Assembly: GCA_000827325.1 (NCBI GenBank)
Contig: KN832873.1
Coordinates: forward strand, 1,130,245-1,194,244
Source of the DNA: Oidiodendron maius Zn
Lineage: Eukaryota; Ascomycota; Leotiomycetes; Myxotrichaceae
Reading direction: 5' to 3'
Length of the DNA: 64,000 nt
Below, piece by piece: positions 34,241-45,576 of the stretch. Each line of letters starts with the position of its first letter. Positions within the stretch are counted from its first letter, which is position 1. Made by a program: the position numbers and the translations under genes. The notes under the pieces were generated by a model. It did no database searches. It had not been told where the DNA came from and worked only from the letters and a program-made list of their open reading frames with translations.

Positions 34241-35475
34241 ATGGGTTGCGGAATGAGTACTGAGGAGAAGGAGGGGAAGCTCAGGAATGAGGAGATCGAG
34301 AACCAGTTGAAGCGTGATAAAATGTTGCAGCGCAACGAGATCAAGATGCTCCTGCTAGGTTAGTCCCATCCCCTGTGCTCTGGTGAGTGTGTCGGGCCGT
34401 GCTAACCGGCAGACAGGAGCGGGTGAGTCTGGAAAGTCGACGATTCTGAAGCAGATGAAGCTCATCCACGAGGGTGGGTACTCCCGCGACGAGCGAGAGT
34501 CCTTCAAAGAGATCATCTTCAGCAACACTGTCCAGTCCATGCGCGTCATTCTCGAGGCCATGGAGTCACTTGAGCTTCCCCTGGCTGACCAGCGTGCCGA
34601 GTACCACGTCCAGACCATCTTCATGCAGCCCCAACAGATCGAGGGCGACAACCTTCCCCCAGAGGTCGGCAACGCCATTGCAAAGCTCTGGAAGGATCGC
34701 GGTGTCCAGGATTGTTTCAAGCGATCACGCGAGTACCAACTCAACGACTCCGCCCGATAGTAAGTCGAAGTTTCCTGCCTAGGATTGATTTCTTTCGCTA
34801 ACGCAGCATCCCCCAGTTACTTTGACAACATTGATCGCATCGCTATGCACGACTACATGCCAAACGACCAGGATGTCCTGCGGTCGCGTGTAAAGACCAC
34901 TGGTATCACCGAGACCACCTTCATTATTGGCGACCTCACCTACCGTATGTTCGATGTCGGTGGACAGCGATCTGAGCGTAAGAAGTGGATCCACTGCTTT
35001 GAGAACGTCACCACTATCCTCTTCCTCGTTGCCATCTCTGAGTACGATCAGCTCTTGTTCGAGGATGAGACTGTCAACCGTATGCAAGAAGCCCTCACCC
35101 TCTTCGACTCCATCTGCAACTCCCGCTGGTTTATCAAGACTTCCATCATCCTGTTTCTGAACAAGATTGATCGCTTCAAGGAGAAGCTCCCAGTCAGCCC
35201 CATGAAGAACTATTTCCCTGACTACGAAGGCGGTGATGACTACTCTCTGGCCTGCGACTACATCTTGAACCGCTTCGTCAGCCTGAACCAGCACGAGACA
35301 AAGCAGATATACACCCACTTCACCTGCGCCACTGACACCACCCAGATCCGCTTCGTCATGGCAGCCGTTAATGGTAAGCACCCTGACCTCGTAACCTATT
35401 TCAGTGACGCTTGGCTAACAAACGCGCACAGATATCATCATCCAGGAGAACCTCCGTCTCTGCGGTCTTATCTAA
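34241..35475 (+). CDS. GNA1: Heterotrimeric G-protein alpha subunit, group I
   Basis: Membrane-anchored GTPase that transmits receptor signals, in fungi controlling growth, conidiation and cAMP level. Exons 34241-34358, 34417-34759, 34817-35373 and 35432-35475 give exactly 353 residues, the canonical length. MGCGMS supplies the N-myristoylation Gly2 and palmitoylation Cys3. P-loop GAGESGKST is at about 40-48; switch I has RVKTTGITE with the catalytic Arg and Thr; switch II DVGGQRSERKKW contains the catalytic Gln204; NKID and TCATDT bind guanine. The C-terminus CGLI carries the Cys that pertussis toxin ADP-ribosylates in Gi-type subunits, placing it in fungal group I (GNA-1/FadA type). All intron junctions keep frame and the protein shows no defect. 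Expression may be affected by an overlapping upstream frame. Confidence 0.97.
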
Positions 35476-36997
35476 TCACCCGTTTGAGCATGGGCGAGCT
35501 ATATACGTGTGGCGCAGCGTATAAGCGCAGCATTTCCTTTTATTCTCGGATCCATGGCGTTCATCTTGAAAAATACGGCGGTCGTTTATTATACCATAGT
35601 TGTTGCACTCATACCTCGAACCTGATCTTGGCTCCATCATTGTTGTCATCGAATCACGGACCTATGTATGAAATGTGATGGAAGGATACTGGTAGCTCAA
35701 GCATGCCGAGGTAGACTCTAGTTAGTGCAGAGTCGAAGAGTCCCATCCATCAGACATAGCAGCCGGAATTAAATCTCTGTATATTTCGCTGCTGCGCTTT
35801 CACACCGCTGTTGTAATGCATAATGAATCACCTTAGTTATTGAACCTCTCATCCTCGATCCTTGTCCATGTGGGATACTGTAGGTGTGATGTACCAGGAT
35901 CCGAGTTGATTATCTATCTCGTTCAAGGAAGGTGTCTCGCTATGGCAGTCCTAAATACAGCTGAGATCTTAGATGACACTGAATTAGACAACGGCGTATT
36001 ATTGCATATTCGTTTAAATTGTTTGTGACGCACTGCCATCTACTTAGCCCATATAGCATTGCCTTGTTGATTCAGCGGTTGTAAAAGGAAGGCGTGTTCT
36101 TCTAGATCATTCATAGGTAGTCATGTATCTACTCACCAAGAGTAGCAAATACCCCTTTCCAGCTGGCAATCGCCACGCTGGTGGAGTACGCCACAGAGCT
36201 AAGGATGGTTCTATCTCGTCCAAAGGAACCCACCGCTCTACAAAGGCATACATTTCCATTGAGGTTCAAGGTAAAGAATTAAAGACAGTGTGAGGGCAGT
36301 AAATTTATGAAGCACAAATTCAATCCTCTAATTAGGAGCATGAATGACTTTTCAAATGTGCAGTCAATACGTAAGGGTATTGAATGAGAAGATGCCTCTT
36401 GAGGAGCTTCCGTCGGCCAACTTTTTGCCTTGAGGAACAGACTGCATTTAGGGCTGGTTTGTGTGGGAAGATGAGAGGACTGTCTGGAAGCGTCTGCGAG
36501 ATTTCAAAGGACTCTAGTCTGTTAATAAATTTGAAGATATCTAAATATTCGGCCTGAGAGACTTGTAGAGATTGTTATACCTGCTTCATACCTCGCAACT
36601 CGCTGACGTGACTGGTATTTATCCTCTTTGGCAGTCATAATCACAGATTAGCTTCGCTTCTGCTTGGAAGTCCAGTGCCAGTCTTGGGATATCAGAGGTT
36701 AAAATGGCAATAGTTTCATCTGTGTACTATTCCATAACTTTTGATCCCACTTGCATCCAACAGCCTCGGGCAGCGGGTGGCGAGGCTGAGAGAACACCCC
36801 TGACCCGAGCCCCTGGGCGACTCCGCAAAGATAGAGGCTAAGGCAGACCTTAGATTCCCTAGTTGCCAAGCAGTGCCACATATCTGCTTGATATCTTTCT
36901 GCACATAAACCTCAATTGCCGGCCATCCTCCTCCGGAAGTGCATCTGCCCACCTGCTCTCTCCCCTCCTTCACGCTCATTCTCCCATTGTCGCAAAG
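35476..36997. other. Intergenic, 1.5 kb
   Basis: Between the G-alpha and Smr-domain genes on the same strand. Probable G-alpha 3' UTR at the left. No coding frame with a recognisable domain. Pyrimidine-rich just before the Smr start (about 36,900-36,990). Confidence 0.45.
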
Positions 36998-37989
36998 ATG
37001 GCTGCGGTATCGTACCAAATGGACCACCTCGGCGGGAAAGGTACCTCTCCGCCACCGGCCCCTCAGATCTGCACATGGATAGGAAGGATACTGACAATTG
37101 ACACTACTAGCCTTCAATCACTCCCAGAGCAGCGACGCCGAAGCAGAGTATGACCGCCTTCGCAACCTCGCGCGCCAGGAAGCTGGCAAGCGCAGCAGCT
37201 GCTTAGACAAGGTTCGTTAGTCCCGAACCCAAATTCACCATCCAGCCACACACTCTAACGCACATACAGGCGCACCAGGCATACGAGCGTGGGGATGGTG
37301 CTACCGCACACCATCTGTCTGAGGAGGGGAAGAAGCACGCAGCCCAGATGGATGCGTACAACCAGCAGGCGTCCGACTTCATCTTTCGCGAGAATAACGC
37401 TCCTGGGAGAGTAGATGCGGATACCATCGACCTACACGGGCAGTTTGTGGAGGAGGCCGAGAGGATTCTAGAGCAGCGGATTAAATATGCGCAGCAGCAG
37501 GGACAGCGGGGCCTGCATGTGTAAGTCTCTCACTTTTATTTTACTTCACGGCCTTTAGGTCAATAGTGTTTCAGTCCTACGATCTGGCTCCTCTTTGGAT
37601 ATGCGGCTTTACGTATGAGCTCTGAAGAATAGTCTTACTAACTATCTCATAGTATCGTTGGTAAAGGAAACCACTCGGTGAACCATGTCCAGAAGATCAA
37701 ACCCCGCGTCGAACAAGTGTGCCAAGAACTCGGCCTGCAATACGCTACCGAGGAGAATGAAGGACGCATGTATGTCAATCTCCAAGGCGGGCCGGCAGTG
37801 ATGCCACCTAGTCATAGTGGACAGTATGGTGGACAGCACGGTAGCCATCAGCAACCTCACTCCGCCCCTCAGCAAGGCTACCAGGCTCCTCACCAACCTC
37901 AATACCAGAGCGGTCAGCAAGTCCAGAATAACCAGCAGGACGAGGTTACAGGTTTAATCTCCATGCTGCTGAAATGTTTGTGTAAATAA
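36998..37989 (+). CDS. Smr-domain protein with DUF1771 region
   Basis: Putative nucleic-acid-binding or nicking protein. Exons 36998-37040, 37111-37211, 37270-37520 and 37653-37989 give 243 residues. The middle intron uses donor GTTCGT. Residues about 22-90 form the helical DUF1771 segment (AEAEYDRLRNLARQEAGKRS, CLDKAHQAYERGDGATAHHL). The Smr domain spans about 98-180: DTIDLHGQFVEEAERILEQR has the DLHG motif, and GLHVIVGKGNHS has the GKG/H motif of the catalytic loop. The C-terminal 60 residues are Gln/His/Pro-rich and end in a short Cys-containing helix. No CUE domain is present, unlike yeast Cue2. Fungal members of this small cytosolic group are largely uncharacterised; a role in RNA cleavage on stalled ribosomes is known for other Smr proteins and is only inference here. 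Confidence 0.88.
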
Positions 37990-39001
37990 TAGTCTACCTT
38001 TCGAGAGTTAAGGGCTATCTTCGGAGGCATGAGATGCAAAAATTAGATACCAGGATTGGATGAAGTAATTCTATCACAAGATAGATTCCATCTGGGAGAG
38101 GTGGGATAGGTTCAAGCGTGTACCAACACATGTGGATATACATAACATTACTCCAAGTATAAAAGGAAAATGAATGTCTTTTTTCCGAAGTCCCTCCAAC
38201 CAAAATTGCAAGAGCTTAGTCATGACACCTCTACGCTACCCAGCCTCTTCCGACTCAAGGCGGAATCGTAGTCTTTCTCAGCAGACCATATATTATCCAA
38301 GCTATATTACTTTCCTCGTAAAATCGTCCTATCATCGAAATCTTATTTAGTGCCGCGTGGCAACCGGACAGCGCCGACGAAGAGGCTGAGCAAGTAAGAT
38401 CGGCACAACAATGAAGGCCGTGCTCAGCCTCTAAAAGGAAGAAAAAGAAGTAACCATCACCAAACAAACTATTGGCCTCAGGACGTTGCAACTAAAACAA
38501 TAAAACTGAAGTACATTAATTTGATTAAATTTCTGAGCCGCTTCCTACAGACACCCTTATGCAGGATTTAAAAGTCTGGGGTTTTCAGTGTCTAAATCGG
38601 ACTTATGATTTTCCGCAGCAGACAGAAATGCATAAAAATGGCCAACCACGTCTTCGGTGAGTTGGAATGGGATAAAGGGGGAGGCGTGACCCTTAGCTTC
38701 AGAAATCGAGCCGCGTGACTTCGGGATAACTACTCTACGAATGGTAGGTGGTAAATTTGACGTATTCGAGCTTGAAACGATGAAGGACAAAGGCTAAGGT
38801 GTTTAACTTATGATTATATTATTTTGTCCAAATTACTAGATGAGGATAGGTTCTCGTGGTAATAAGAAAAGCGCAGGCGCTAAAACTGGTATCGAGGTAC
38901 AGAGTATAGCGAAAACAAGATAAAATGTAGTCTATCCATATAGAAATCCCCCCCAACACCTTACCCATCTATATTATTCGGATTCCCGCTTAAATTCGCA
39001 C
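37990..39001. other. Convergent 3' intergenic region
   Basis: Between the tail-to-tail Smr and MFS genes. A minus-strand 77-codon open frame at 38557-38790 lacks an ATG start and a known domain. Otherwise AT-rich, probably 3' UTRs and spacer. Confidence 0.4.
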
Positions 39002-41103
39002 CTACATCTCAGCAGGTCGTAACTGGCCATCCTTATCCACAACCCCCCAACCATTCTTGCGATGCGCCAGTAGTCCTACAAGATAGCCGCCCATCCAGAC
39101 TTTGTCTTGAGATTTCTTGCCATTGGCCCTCTTCCCAATACTCACATTCCCTAGCCCTATCATGGAGACCATGCCGAGCCAAAGGAATGAGGTGATGGCG
39201 TAGAATGCTAGTACTATAGCTCTCTTCGCCGTATCCACCAGTCTCTGCTGAGTCGCATCATCCAAGCCAGCAACAGCATCGAGACTTGCCAGGTTTGAGG
39301 AGCTGAAGTTGAAGCCCGCATGGCTGAGGTGGCCATTAAAGATGTTCTCCATGACTGTTAATCCAAGTGCGCCGCCCATGCTAGACGCCAGTAGGAGCAG
39401 GGAGACCATAGGTGCAATGTTGTTTGGGTGATAGGCGACGCCGTGCAGTGTGCCTGGCATGAGGCGAATACCAGTGCCGACGCCAGTGAGGGCCAGCATG
39501 CCGAATATTAAACCTTCGGACTTAATAGTCAAGGCGTGCGCCAGGAGTGTCATACCAACTGGTTCAACGAGCGTGCCGATAAATAAGGGAGGGAAAGTCC
39601 GTCTCGGCCAGAAGTTGAGGAAGAAAATAGCAAGATAGGTCCCGACTGTGAGGTTGATGTTAGCAGCAAGGCAAATATGCGAAGCAAAATGGTCATACCG
39701 GCAAGACCAGGAAGGTAGAAAATAATATTAGTGCCTGACTTTCCTGGGCCATATTGGAGAACTAGCGTGAAGTAGAGGTCGACAAAGTAGAATACGGCGT
39801 ACATAGCTAGTAGAGATGTAAGTGTAACAGCTCACACAGGGTATACGACTCAACTCACCCATGCCGGTAATGAAATTAACATAAATGATAATGCCCGCGT
39901 TCCTTGTGCCCAGCACATTTAAAGGGATCATTGCCTTCCGATAAGGAAACTGATTTGCTAGATAATGACCAGGTGACATAAAGAACTCCCATACCACGAA
40001 GCATACAAGCATGATGGCACCAATGATCAGTGGAGCGAGGACTTTGACATCTGGCCAAGCATAGTACGAGCCACCCCACGTGACAGCAAGTAGTAGAAGG
40101 CCCATACCGAAAAGGAAGAAGAATTGGCCTCCAATGTCAATGGTAGCTAATCTTCTGAGGAAAGTTGGGGGCCGATCATCCTCCATACCATCTGAACGAA
40201 TTATGGGCTTGGGACCAAGGAGCTCTGGCCTTAGAACGAAATGGGTTCCAACCATCCCGATAAGACCGAGGGGAATGTTGATGATGAAAACCCATCTCCA
40301 AGAGACCGAGGTCAGATAACCGCCGATCGTGGGACCGATTCCGTATCCGATACCAGCAACAAGGGTGAAGATCGTGTTGTTTTTCGAATTCTCCTCAAGG
40401 GTGACCTTGTCAGCCAACACGGTTCTCGTCACGATGTTCAGCCCGGCGCAGCCCATGCCTAGAAGGGCTCTTCCAAACAGTAGCATTGGGAAGGCTGTAA
40501 CAGGTGACCCAGCGCACAATGCACTGCCAATCAGCATAGATATGATTGCAACTTGCAAAGCGGCGTATCTACCATAGACATCCGCTACCTGGCCCCATGC
40601 CGGGATAAAGGTTGCAGATGTCAGGTTGAACGCGGTCACGATCCAATTCAGCTGGGAGAGCTCGTCTGAGGAACGTCAGATATAATATATCGAGGGGGAG
40701 GATACAATCACTTACGGAAATCTGAGGCGATGAAGGGGAGGGCTCCAGCCACAATTGTGACGTCGAGTGCTTGAACGGTGAAAGGCAAGAAGAGCCCTGC
40801 TATCAGCTTCCATCGGTATATCCTCGCGGCTCGTTTTTCGTGCTTGCACTGCTGGCAAGGGCCAATTTCTCCAGCGGCTGCTTGGGTCTTGTCCACAGCC
40901 AACCCCTTTGGGCTCTCGTCCTTGAGTTGAGGAGTAGTTGCAAAGTCTGATATGTCTGCGGGCATGCCAAGAGTGTCGAGGCTGATATCTCTCCGGTGAT
41001 CGCACAACTTGACTTCCTTCGCAAGTTTTTCCTGTGCAAGGCCAGAGCCCGCGGCACTGGCAGCTCGCTTGGCCTTGATGTGTTTATACAGCAAATACGC
41101 CAT
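39002..41103 (-). CDS. MFS drug:H+ antiporter, DHA2-like (14 TM)
   Basis: Plasma-membrane exporter of the major facilitator superfamily. Exons 41103-40716, 40665-39859, 39806-39699 and 39645-39002 give 648 residues. A hydrophilic N-tail of about 100 residues holds a CQQC pair and the family's EKRAARIYRWKL run before TM1 (LIAGLFLPFTVQALDVTIVA). Motif A-like sequence GQVADVYGRYA follows TM2, and motif C-type GIGYGIGPTIGGYL lies in TM5. The hydrophobic-segment count suggests 14 TMs, as in DHA2 pumps for toxins, azoles or siderophores. The substrate cannot be told from sequence. The start ATG at 41103 is chosen; the frame opens further upstream only through a TTG. It is transcribed away from a Zn2Cys6 regulator 661 bases off, which suggests local control. 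Confidence 0.9.
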
Positions 41104-41764
41104 GGAAGAAATCAATTCAGAACGAAACAAGTGAAGTATTCATCCCACCATACACCCGAAAGGTAAAGCTGAGATATATAATATTGTCCATACCGTAGAA
41201 GAATAGCTACTGCCTAAAACCCTCGCCGGCCAGCCTCCAGTCCACTTTCGCATCCACGATCCAGCAGAGGCCATTACCCGATGGAGTCGCAATGCGCGAG
41301 CACCAAAACGCGGGACGGCAAGATATTCCTTGCCGGCCGTTGATGATTGGTGAACATCTTGATGACCCGAATACAGACTAGCGTCGCTTCGACAAGGCTG
41401 ATTTGCCCGGGTCCTGGTTGGGATTAGCGCAAGGCTACAGTGGCTCAGCAGCGGTGGGGCTTCGGACGCTTTAAACCTCATGGTTGTGTGAACTTCAAAA
41501 ATCACCCAATCTGGCGCCCCAATATCCTATCTGCACAGCGTCGTCAGTCCCTCTGTGGGTTTTTGAAGCCTTTATACATTGCTTACACCTTCGGCCAATG
41601 CCGAACCCCTTGCCTTCCTTGAATCTAAGCCACACAGGCAATGTCCATAGGCTACCGCCGTCGGGCTGTCACGCTTCTCAGGGGCTCGGGAGATTCAAAA
41701 AGAGGGGTGTACGACGTAGCTTCAATATTCCAAAGGTTCGAGGTCTATTAGAGCCAGTTTGATC
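41104..41764. promoter_or_regulatory. Divergent promoter, MFS exporter / Zn2Cys6 regulator
   Basis: 661 bases between the two start codons. CGG and CCG triplets of the kind bound by Zn2Cys6 dimers are present, for example in CGCCGGCC at about 41,225 and TTGCCGGCCGTTG at about 41,330, but no clear paired site is certain. Shared regulation is inferred from layout. Confidence 0.45.
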
Positions 41765-43449
41765 ATGGTCTTCTGTGGAAAGCCCTCACGTAGCTGCCAT
41801 GCATGTCGCGTGAGGAAGACAAGGGTGAGTAGTAACCAGCAATATCCCTTCCTGCTTCGAGACTGGAAAGCACGCCAAAAGCATCTTGTATCTGGCACGG
41901 TCCTCTGCCAAATCGTTTCTCTGACTCCTTACAGTGCGATCAGAATCCCGAAGGATGCGGCCAATGTGTCAATGCCCGCCGCAAGTGTCCCGGCTACCGT
42001 AAGCTGGAGGACGTGATTTTCAAGGATGAGAGCGGCAAGGTGGTGCGGAAGTTCCAGGCGAGAGAAGCCCGCAGCAGCCAGAAGCTTACTTTTGCTGCTA
42101 AGTCGGCAGCCAGTTCCGAGAAGAGCAGCACAGATCAGGACGATGGCATAGAGTTTGTGCTCAGCGACACGACCACGTTGCCGCGCCTCAACCTCGCTCC
42201 CACCATAGAGGAGCGCGCAGTAGCTTTCTTCTTCAATAACTATGTGATGGCTCCTGATGGAGGCCCTTCCATTGGGCACATGGCCATACTGCACAAGATG
42301 ACGGGAAGCTTGCCCGAGTACCTCTTCTCGGGCATTAAGGCGGTCGGGCTCGCCGGTTATTCACATTCTGTGTACGCTCCCTCGCTGATGAAACATGCGC
42401 AGTATCAATACGTGCAGGCGCTCCGGGCGACAAACGAAGCTCTCCGATCTCCTATTCTGGTCACGAGGGACTCTACTCTGATCTCCATACATATACTCAG
42501 CATCTATGAGGCGATCACTGGCACAGATCAGAAATCGTTGAAGGCGTGGGCCGATCACATTTTTGGCGCGTCTGCACTCCTCAAGCTCCGGGGCCGCGAA
42601 CAGATAAGCACGATGGAAGGACGGCAGTTATTCCTGCAGACGGTGTCGATGCTGCTGGTCACATCTGTACAGAAGAACATCCCCTTGCCTGACTACATCA
42701 TGGAGTGGACGCGAGAGGCCAGAGAAATGATTCCATTCTTCAGCCCAGGCCTCACTTGCCAGGAAGTCATGATGGAGTTTACCGCCTACAACGCCAGCAT
42801 CTGCGATGGCACGCTCGATGACTCCAATACCATTATCACTCGTGGCCTAGAGCTCGACTGCATGCTGAAGGACGCGTTCGAAAATCCATGCGATACCTGG
42901 GAGTACGAGACCGTTTTTACCGAAGCCGAGCCTGAACTGCTATACAATAGCTGCTATCACGTCTATCATGACAACTGGGTCGCTCAAATTTGGAACGGAA
43001 TGCGCTGCTTCCGTTGCCTGTTGCACGAAAGAATTCACGAAACCATCCAGGCAGCCAGCCTCGAACATCCTCCTCGACTTACCGACCCATCCCACACAGC
43101 GCAGCTCCAGCTAAGCACTGATATTATGTGTAACATGCAAGCCGACATTCTCGCCTCTGTGCCCCAACATTTAGGGTACGTCTCGCGGCTCAATCGTTAC
43201 CCAACCCCGCAACCGTTCATAGGTCCGTGGAAGCCAGAACGAGGGCCTGCGGGCACACCTATGCGCATGTCCGGCCCGTACTTCATCCTTTGGCCGCTGT
43301 GGTACGCAGGCGTCATGAACGTCACCACAGACGCGACCCGGCGATACGTCGCGCGCAACTTGAAATTGATCGGTGATGAGCTCGGCATCCAACAGGCCAC
43401 CTTCCTAGCGGAGGTGCTTGACAAGAAGATGAGCATTAGCTTTCGCTAG
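41765..43449 (+). CDS. Zn2Cys6 fungal transcription factor
   Basis: DNA-binding regulator, 524 residues, exons 41765-41824 and 41935-43449. The intron (GTGAGT donor) splits the zinc cluster, and splicing restores SCHACRVRKTRCDQNPEGCG followed by QCVNARRKCPGY. This gives C-x2-C-x6-C-x6-C-x2-C-x6-C at Cys11, 14, 21, 28, 31 and 38. After a short charged linker, the rest resembles the helical fungal-specific regulatory domain (for example RAVAFFFNNYVMAPDGGPSI, LISIHILSIYEAITG, WADHIFGASALLKLRGREQ). This layout is common in regulators linked to secondary metabolism or efflux. It diverges from the adjacent MFS exporter, the most likely target. Target promoters and ligand are unknown. Confidence 0.9.
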
Positions 43450-45576
43450 ATTTCTTCGAGTAGACCGGCTCATCAGACATCTACAAGCTTGCTTTGTGTC
43501 CTCTACACACCGCAGACCGGGAGCGCTTCCCTCTCCACTCAATATGCCAATAGATCAGTCCCAGCATGATGACGTGTAAGAAAACACTATACAAAATCTC
43601 GGCCTTTTAGTGCTCTCGAAGCCTAAGCCCTCGAGCCCTATTCGAAATTTTCAAGCAAGAGGAAGAGGGAACTTCCCCTACGCCGTCCAATATATAACTA
43701 AAATCTACGCACGAAAAGTACTGATGCGGACGCTCAACGGATATTTTTAACATACCGTAAAGTACATATATTGCGTTCTAGCACGAGAGACACGACAACC
43801 ACCGCTCCTCCCGGCGGCTTTTTTCGTCCCGGAGATACAGAGAAAGTTCATTAGCACACTTTGTACGATAGATATATACCCCAGTCACACTGTACGAGGT
43901 CACTGGCTCTTCATTTGATGTACATGTACACTCATTCAGATACAGTATTTATTGGGTTTCTAGATCACGAATTAGAGCCTATTTGGCTTAACACTCATCA
44001 ATATAGACCAGGTAGCAATAACTATAGAACTGTCTCCTCGTTCATCCCATATCAATCTCTATCCTCGTCCGATATCGTGTGTAATCTATCTCTACATTAC
44101 TGCCTAACTTACCCGCGCGCACCGCGCCCCCCTTCCCACCTTCCGCCGCCTTACTCCATCCCAACAAAAGAAACAAAGTCCTCAGATTCACCAACACCCG
44201 ACCTCCTCAAAAGAATGTACTAAATTTTCCCCTCACAAGTTCCAAATTTCAGTGCGATAAATTCATCCGTTTATATATCATACAGTATCGAAATACCTCA
44301 CTTCCCTGACTTATAAAGTCCACAGCAAGGGCGATATTTACCCACTTCGCTTAAAAAAGGGGCTTATTTTAGTGCTATGGGAATAAATACAAGCGATCTG
44401 AATAATATAGATATAAGGTGTAAAATGAAGATGAAGACGAATAGAGCTCAAATAATTAGCGGTACAAAAGTCAAGCGATTCTAGAGGTGTCTAAGGGTAT
44501 TTTTGGGAAGGATATAACTAGATAAATAGAAGTGGCCTTTCTAAGAGGACCATGGACGTGAAGGCCAGACAGGGCAGTTACACTTTTTATGAGGGACAAA
44601 TAACCTGCGTACCTGTGCTTGTATGACACAGAATATGTACATCCAAGCCCCAAAATTTTTGGCTGTACAGGCAGACCATAACCTGTCACAACATCACGTG
44701 TGAATGTTCCGGAATTGTTTCATACAGCTTCATCACTTCATTTACATTCTCTTCTTCATGCTAGTCTTGTTACCTCGTCCCTAATCCTTTCCCCCAATCT
44801 CCCTCCCCCTCTCCCTTCCATGCAAACCCGACCGTCCAACCATTCAGAAACAAAAAATTCTAAAATCCCATCCCATCCCAAGCAAAATCCAATTCCTCCC
44901 AATGCAGCAATATGTCGATCAAGCCTAAGCGATCGTATGAAAACGAGTTTCTGCGATAAACTCCCAAAAATATCCCAGCAATGATATAAACCGGATCAGT
45001 AAAAGTTGCCAGACATAAGAAAAGAGAAACTGGGGCACATGAGGTAATTCCGAGCGCCAGTGCACCGTGCCTAGTAAGAAACTCCTGGCTAGATGGGGAT
45101 AAGGAAGAGGTGATCTCCTCCAGCCCCAATGTGACATGTCGTTTTAAAATAAGAAGCAAAATGCCGCCAAAAGGTTTGCAAAAGCGGTTGAGCGAGCAGC
45201 GCAGCTGTCGTGAGAGAAAAGAAGAAAGCTAGCCCAGGAGATTTGAGGGGAATATGAAACCCCAACATGACATGTCGATGCAGATGCGATGCTAGCTAAA
45301 AAAGCAAATAAAAACCTTCATGCAAGACGCAGCGCGAGCCACTTTTGTATTCCTCCTATATATGATGATGATGATTATGATGATGATATCCCATTCCAAT
45401 GATGATGAATGCTGCCGATGAGGAAAGGAGAAGCATGCTGGATAAGGCGACGCATATCCGGATGATGATAGAGACGTCACGCGAGCCAGTCTCGAGAATG
45501 ATTTGAGACTTTTGCTCGAAAACTCAAAAGGTGCGATGCCGGAAGTGTACAGTAGAAGTGAAGAGGAGAAGCCGTT
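43450..45576. other. Convergent intergenic region with GAT microsatellite
   Basis: 2.1 kb between the tail-to-tail Zn2Cys6 and phospholipase genes. No supported gene; short open frames lack domains. AT-rich from about 43,700 to 44,700. A GAT/ATG trinucleotide run lies at about 45,363-45,387. The right part is probably the phospholipase 3' UTR. Confidence 0.4.
45363..45387. repeat. Imperfect (GAT)n microsatellite
   Basis: About eight ATG/GAT trinucleotides with one ATT interruption, in the probable 3' region of the phospholipase C gene. Confidence 0.7.

Noticed and set aside
38557-38790. 77-codon minus-strand open frame
   Set aside because: It begins at TTG rather than ATG, lacks a domain, and lies in a convergent 3' spacer.
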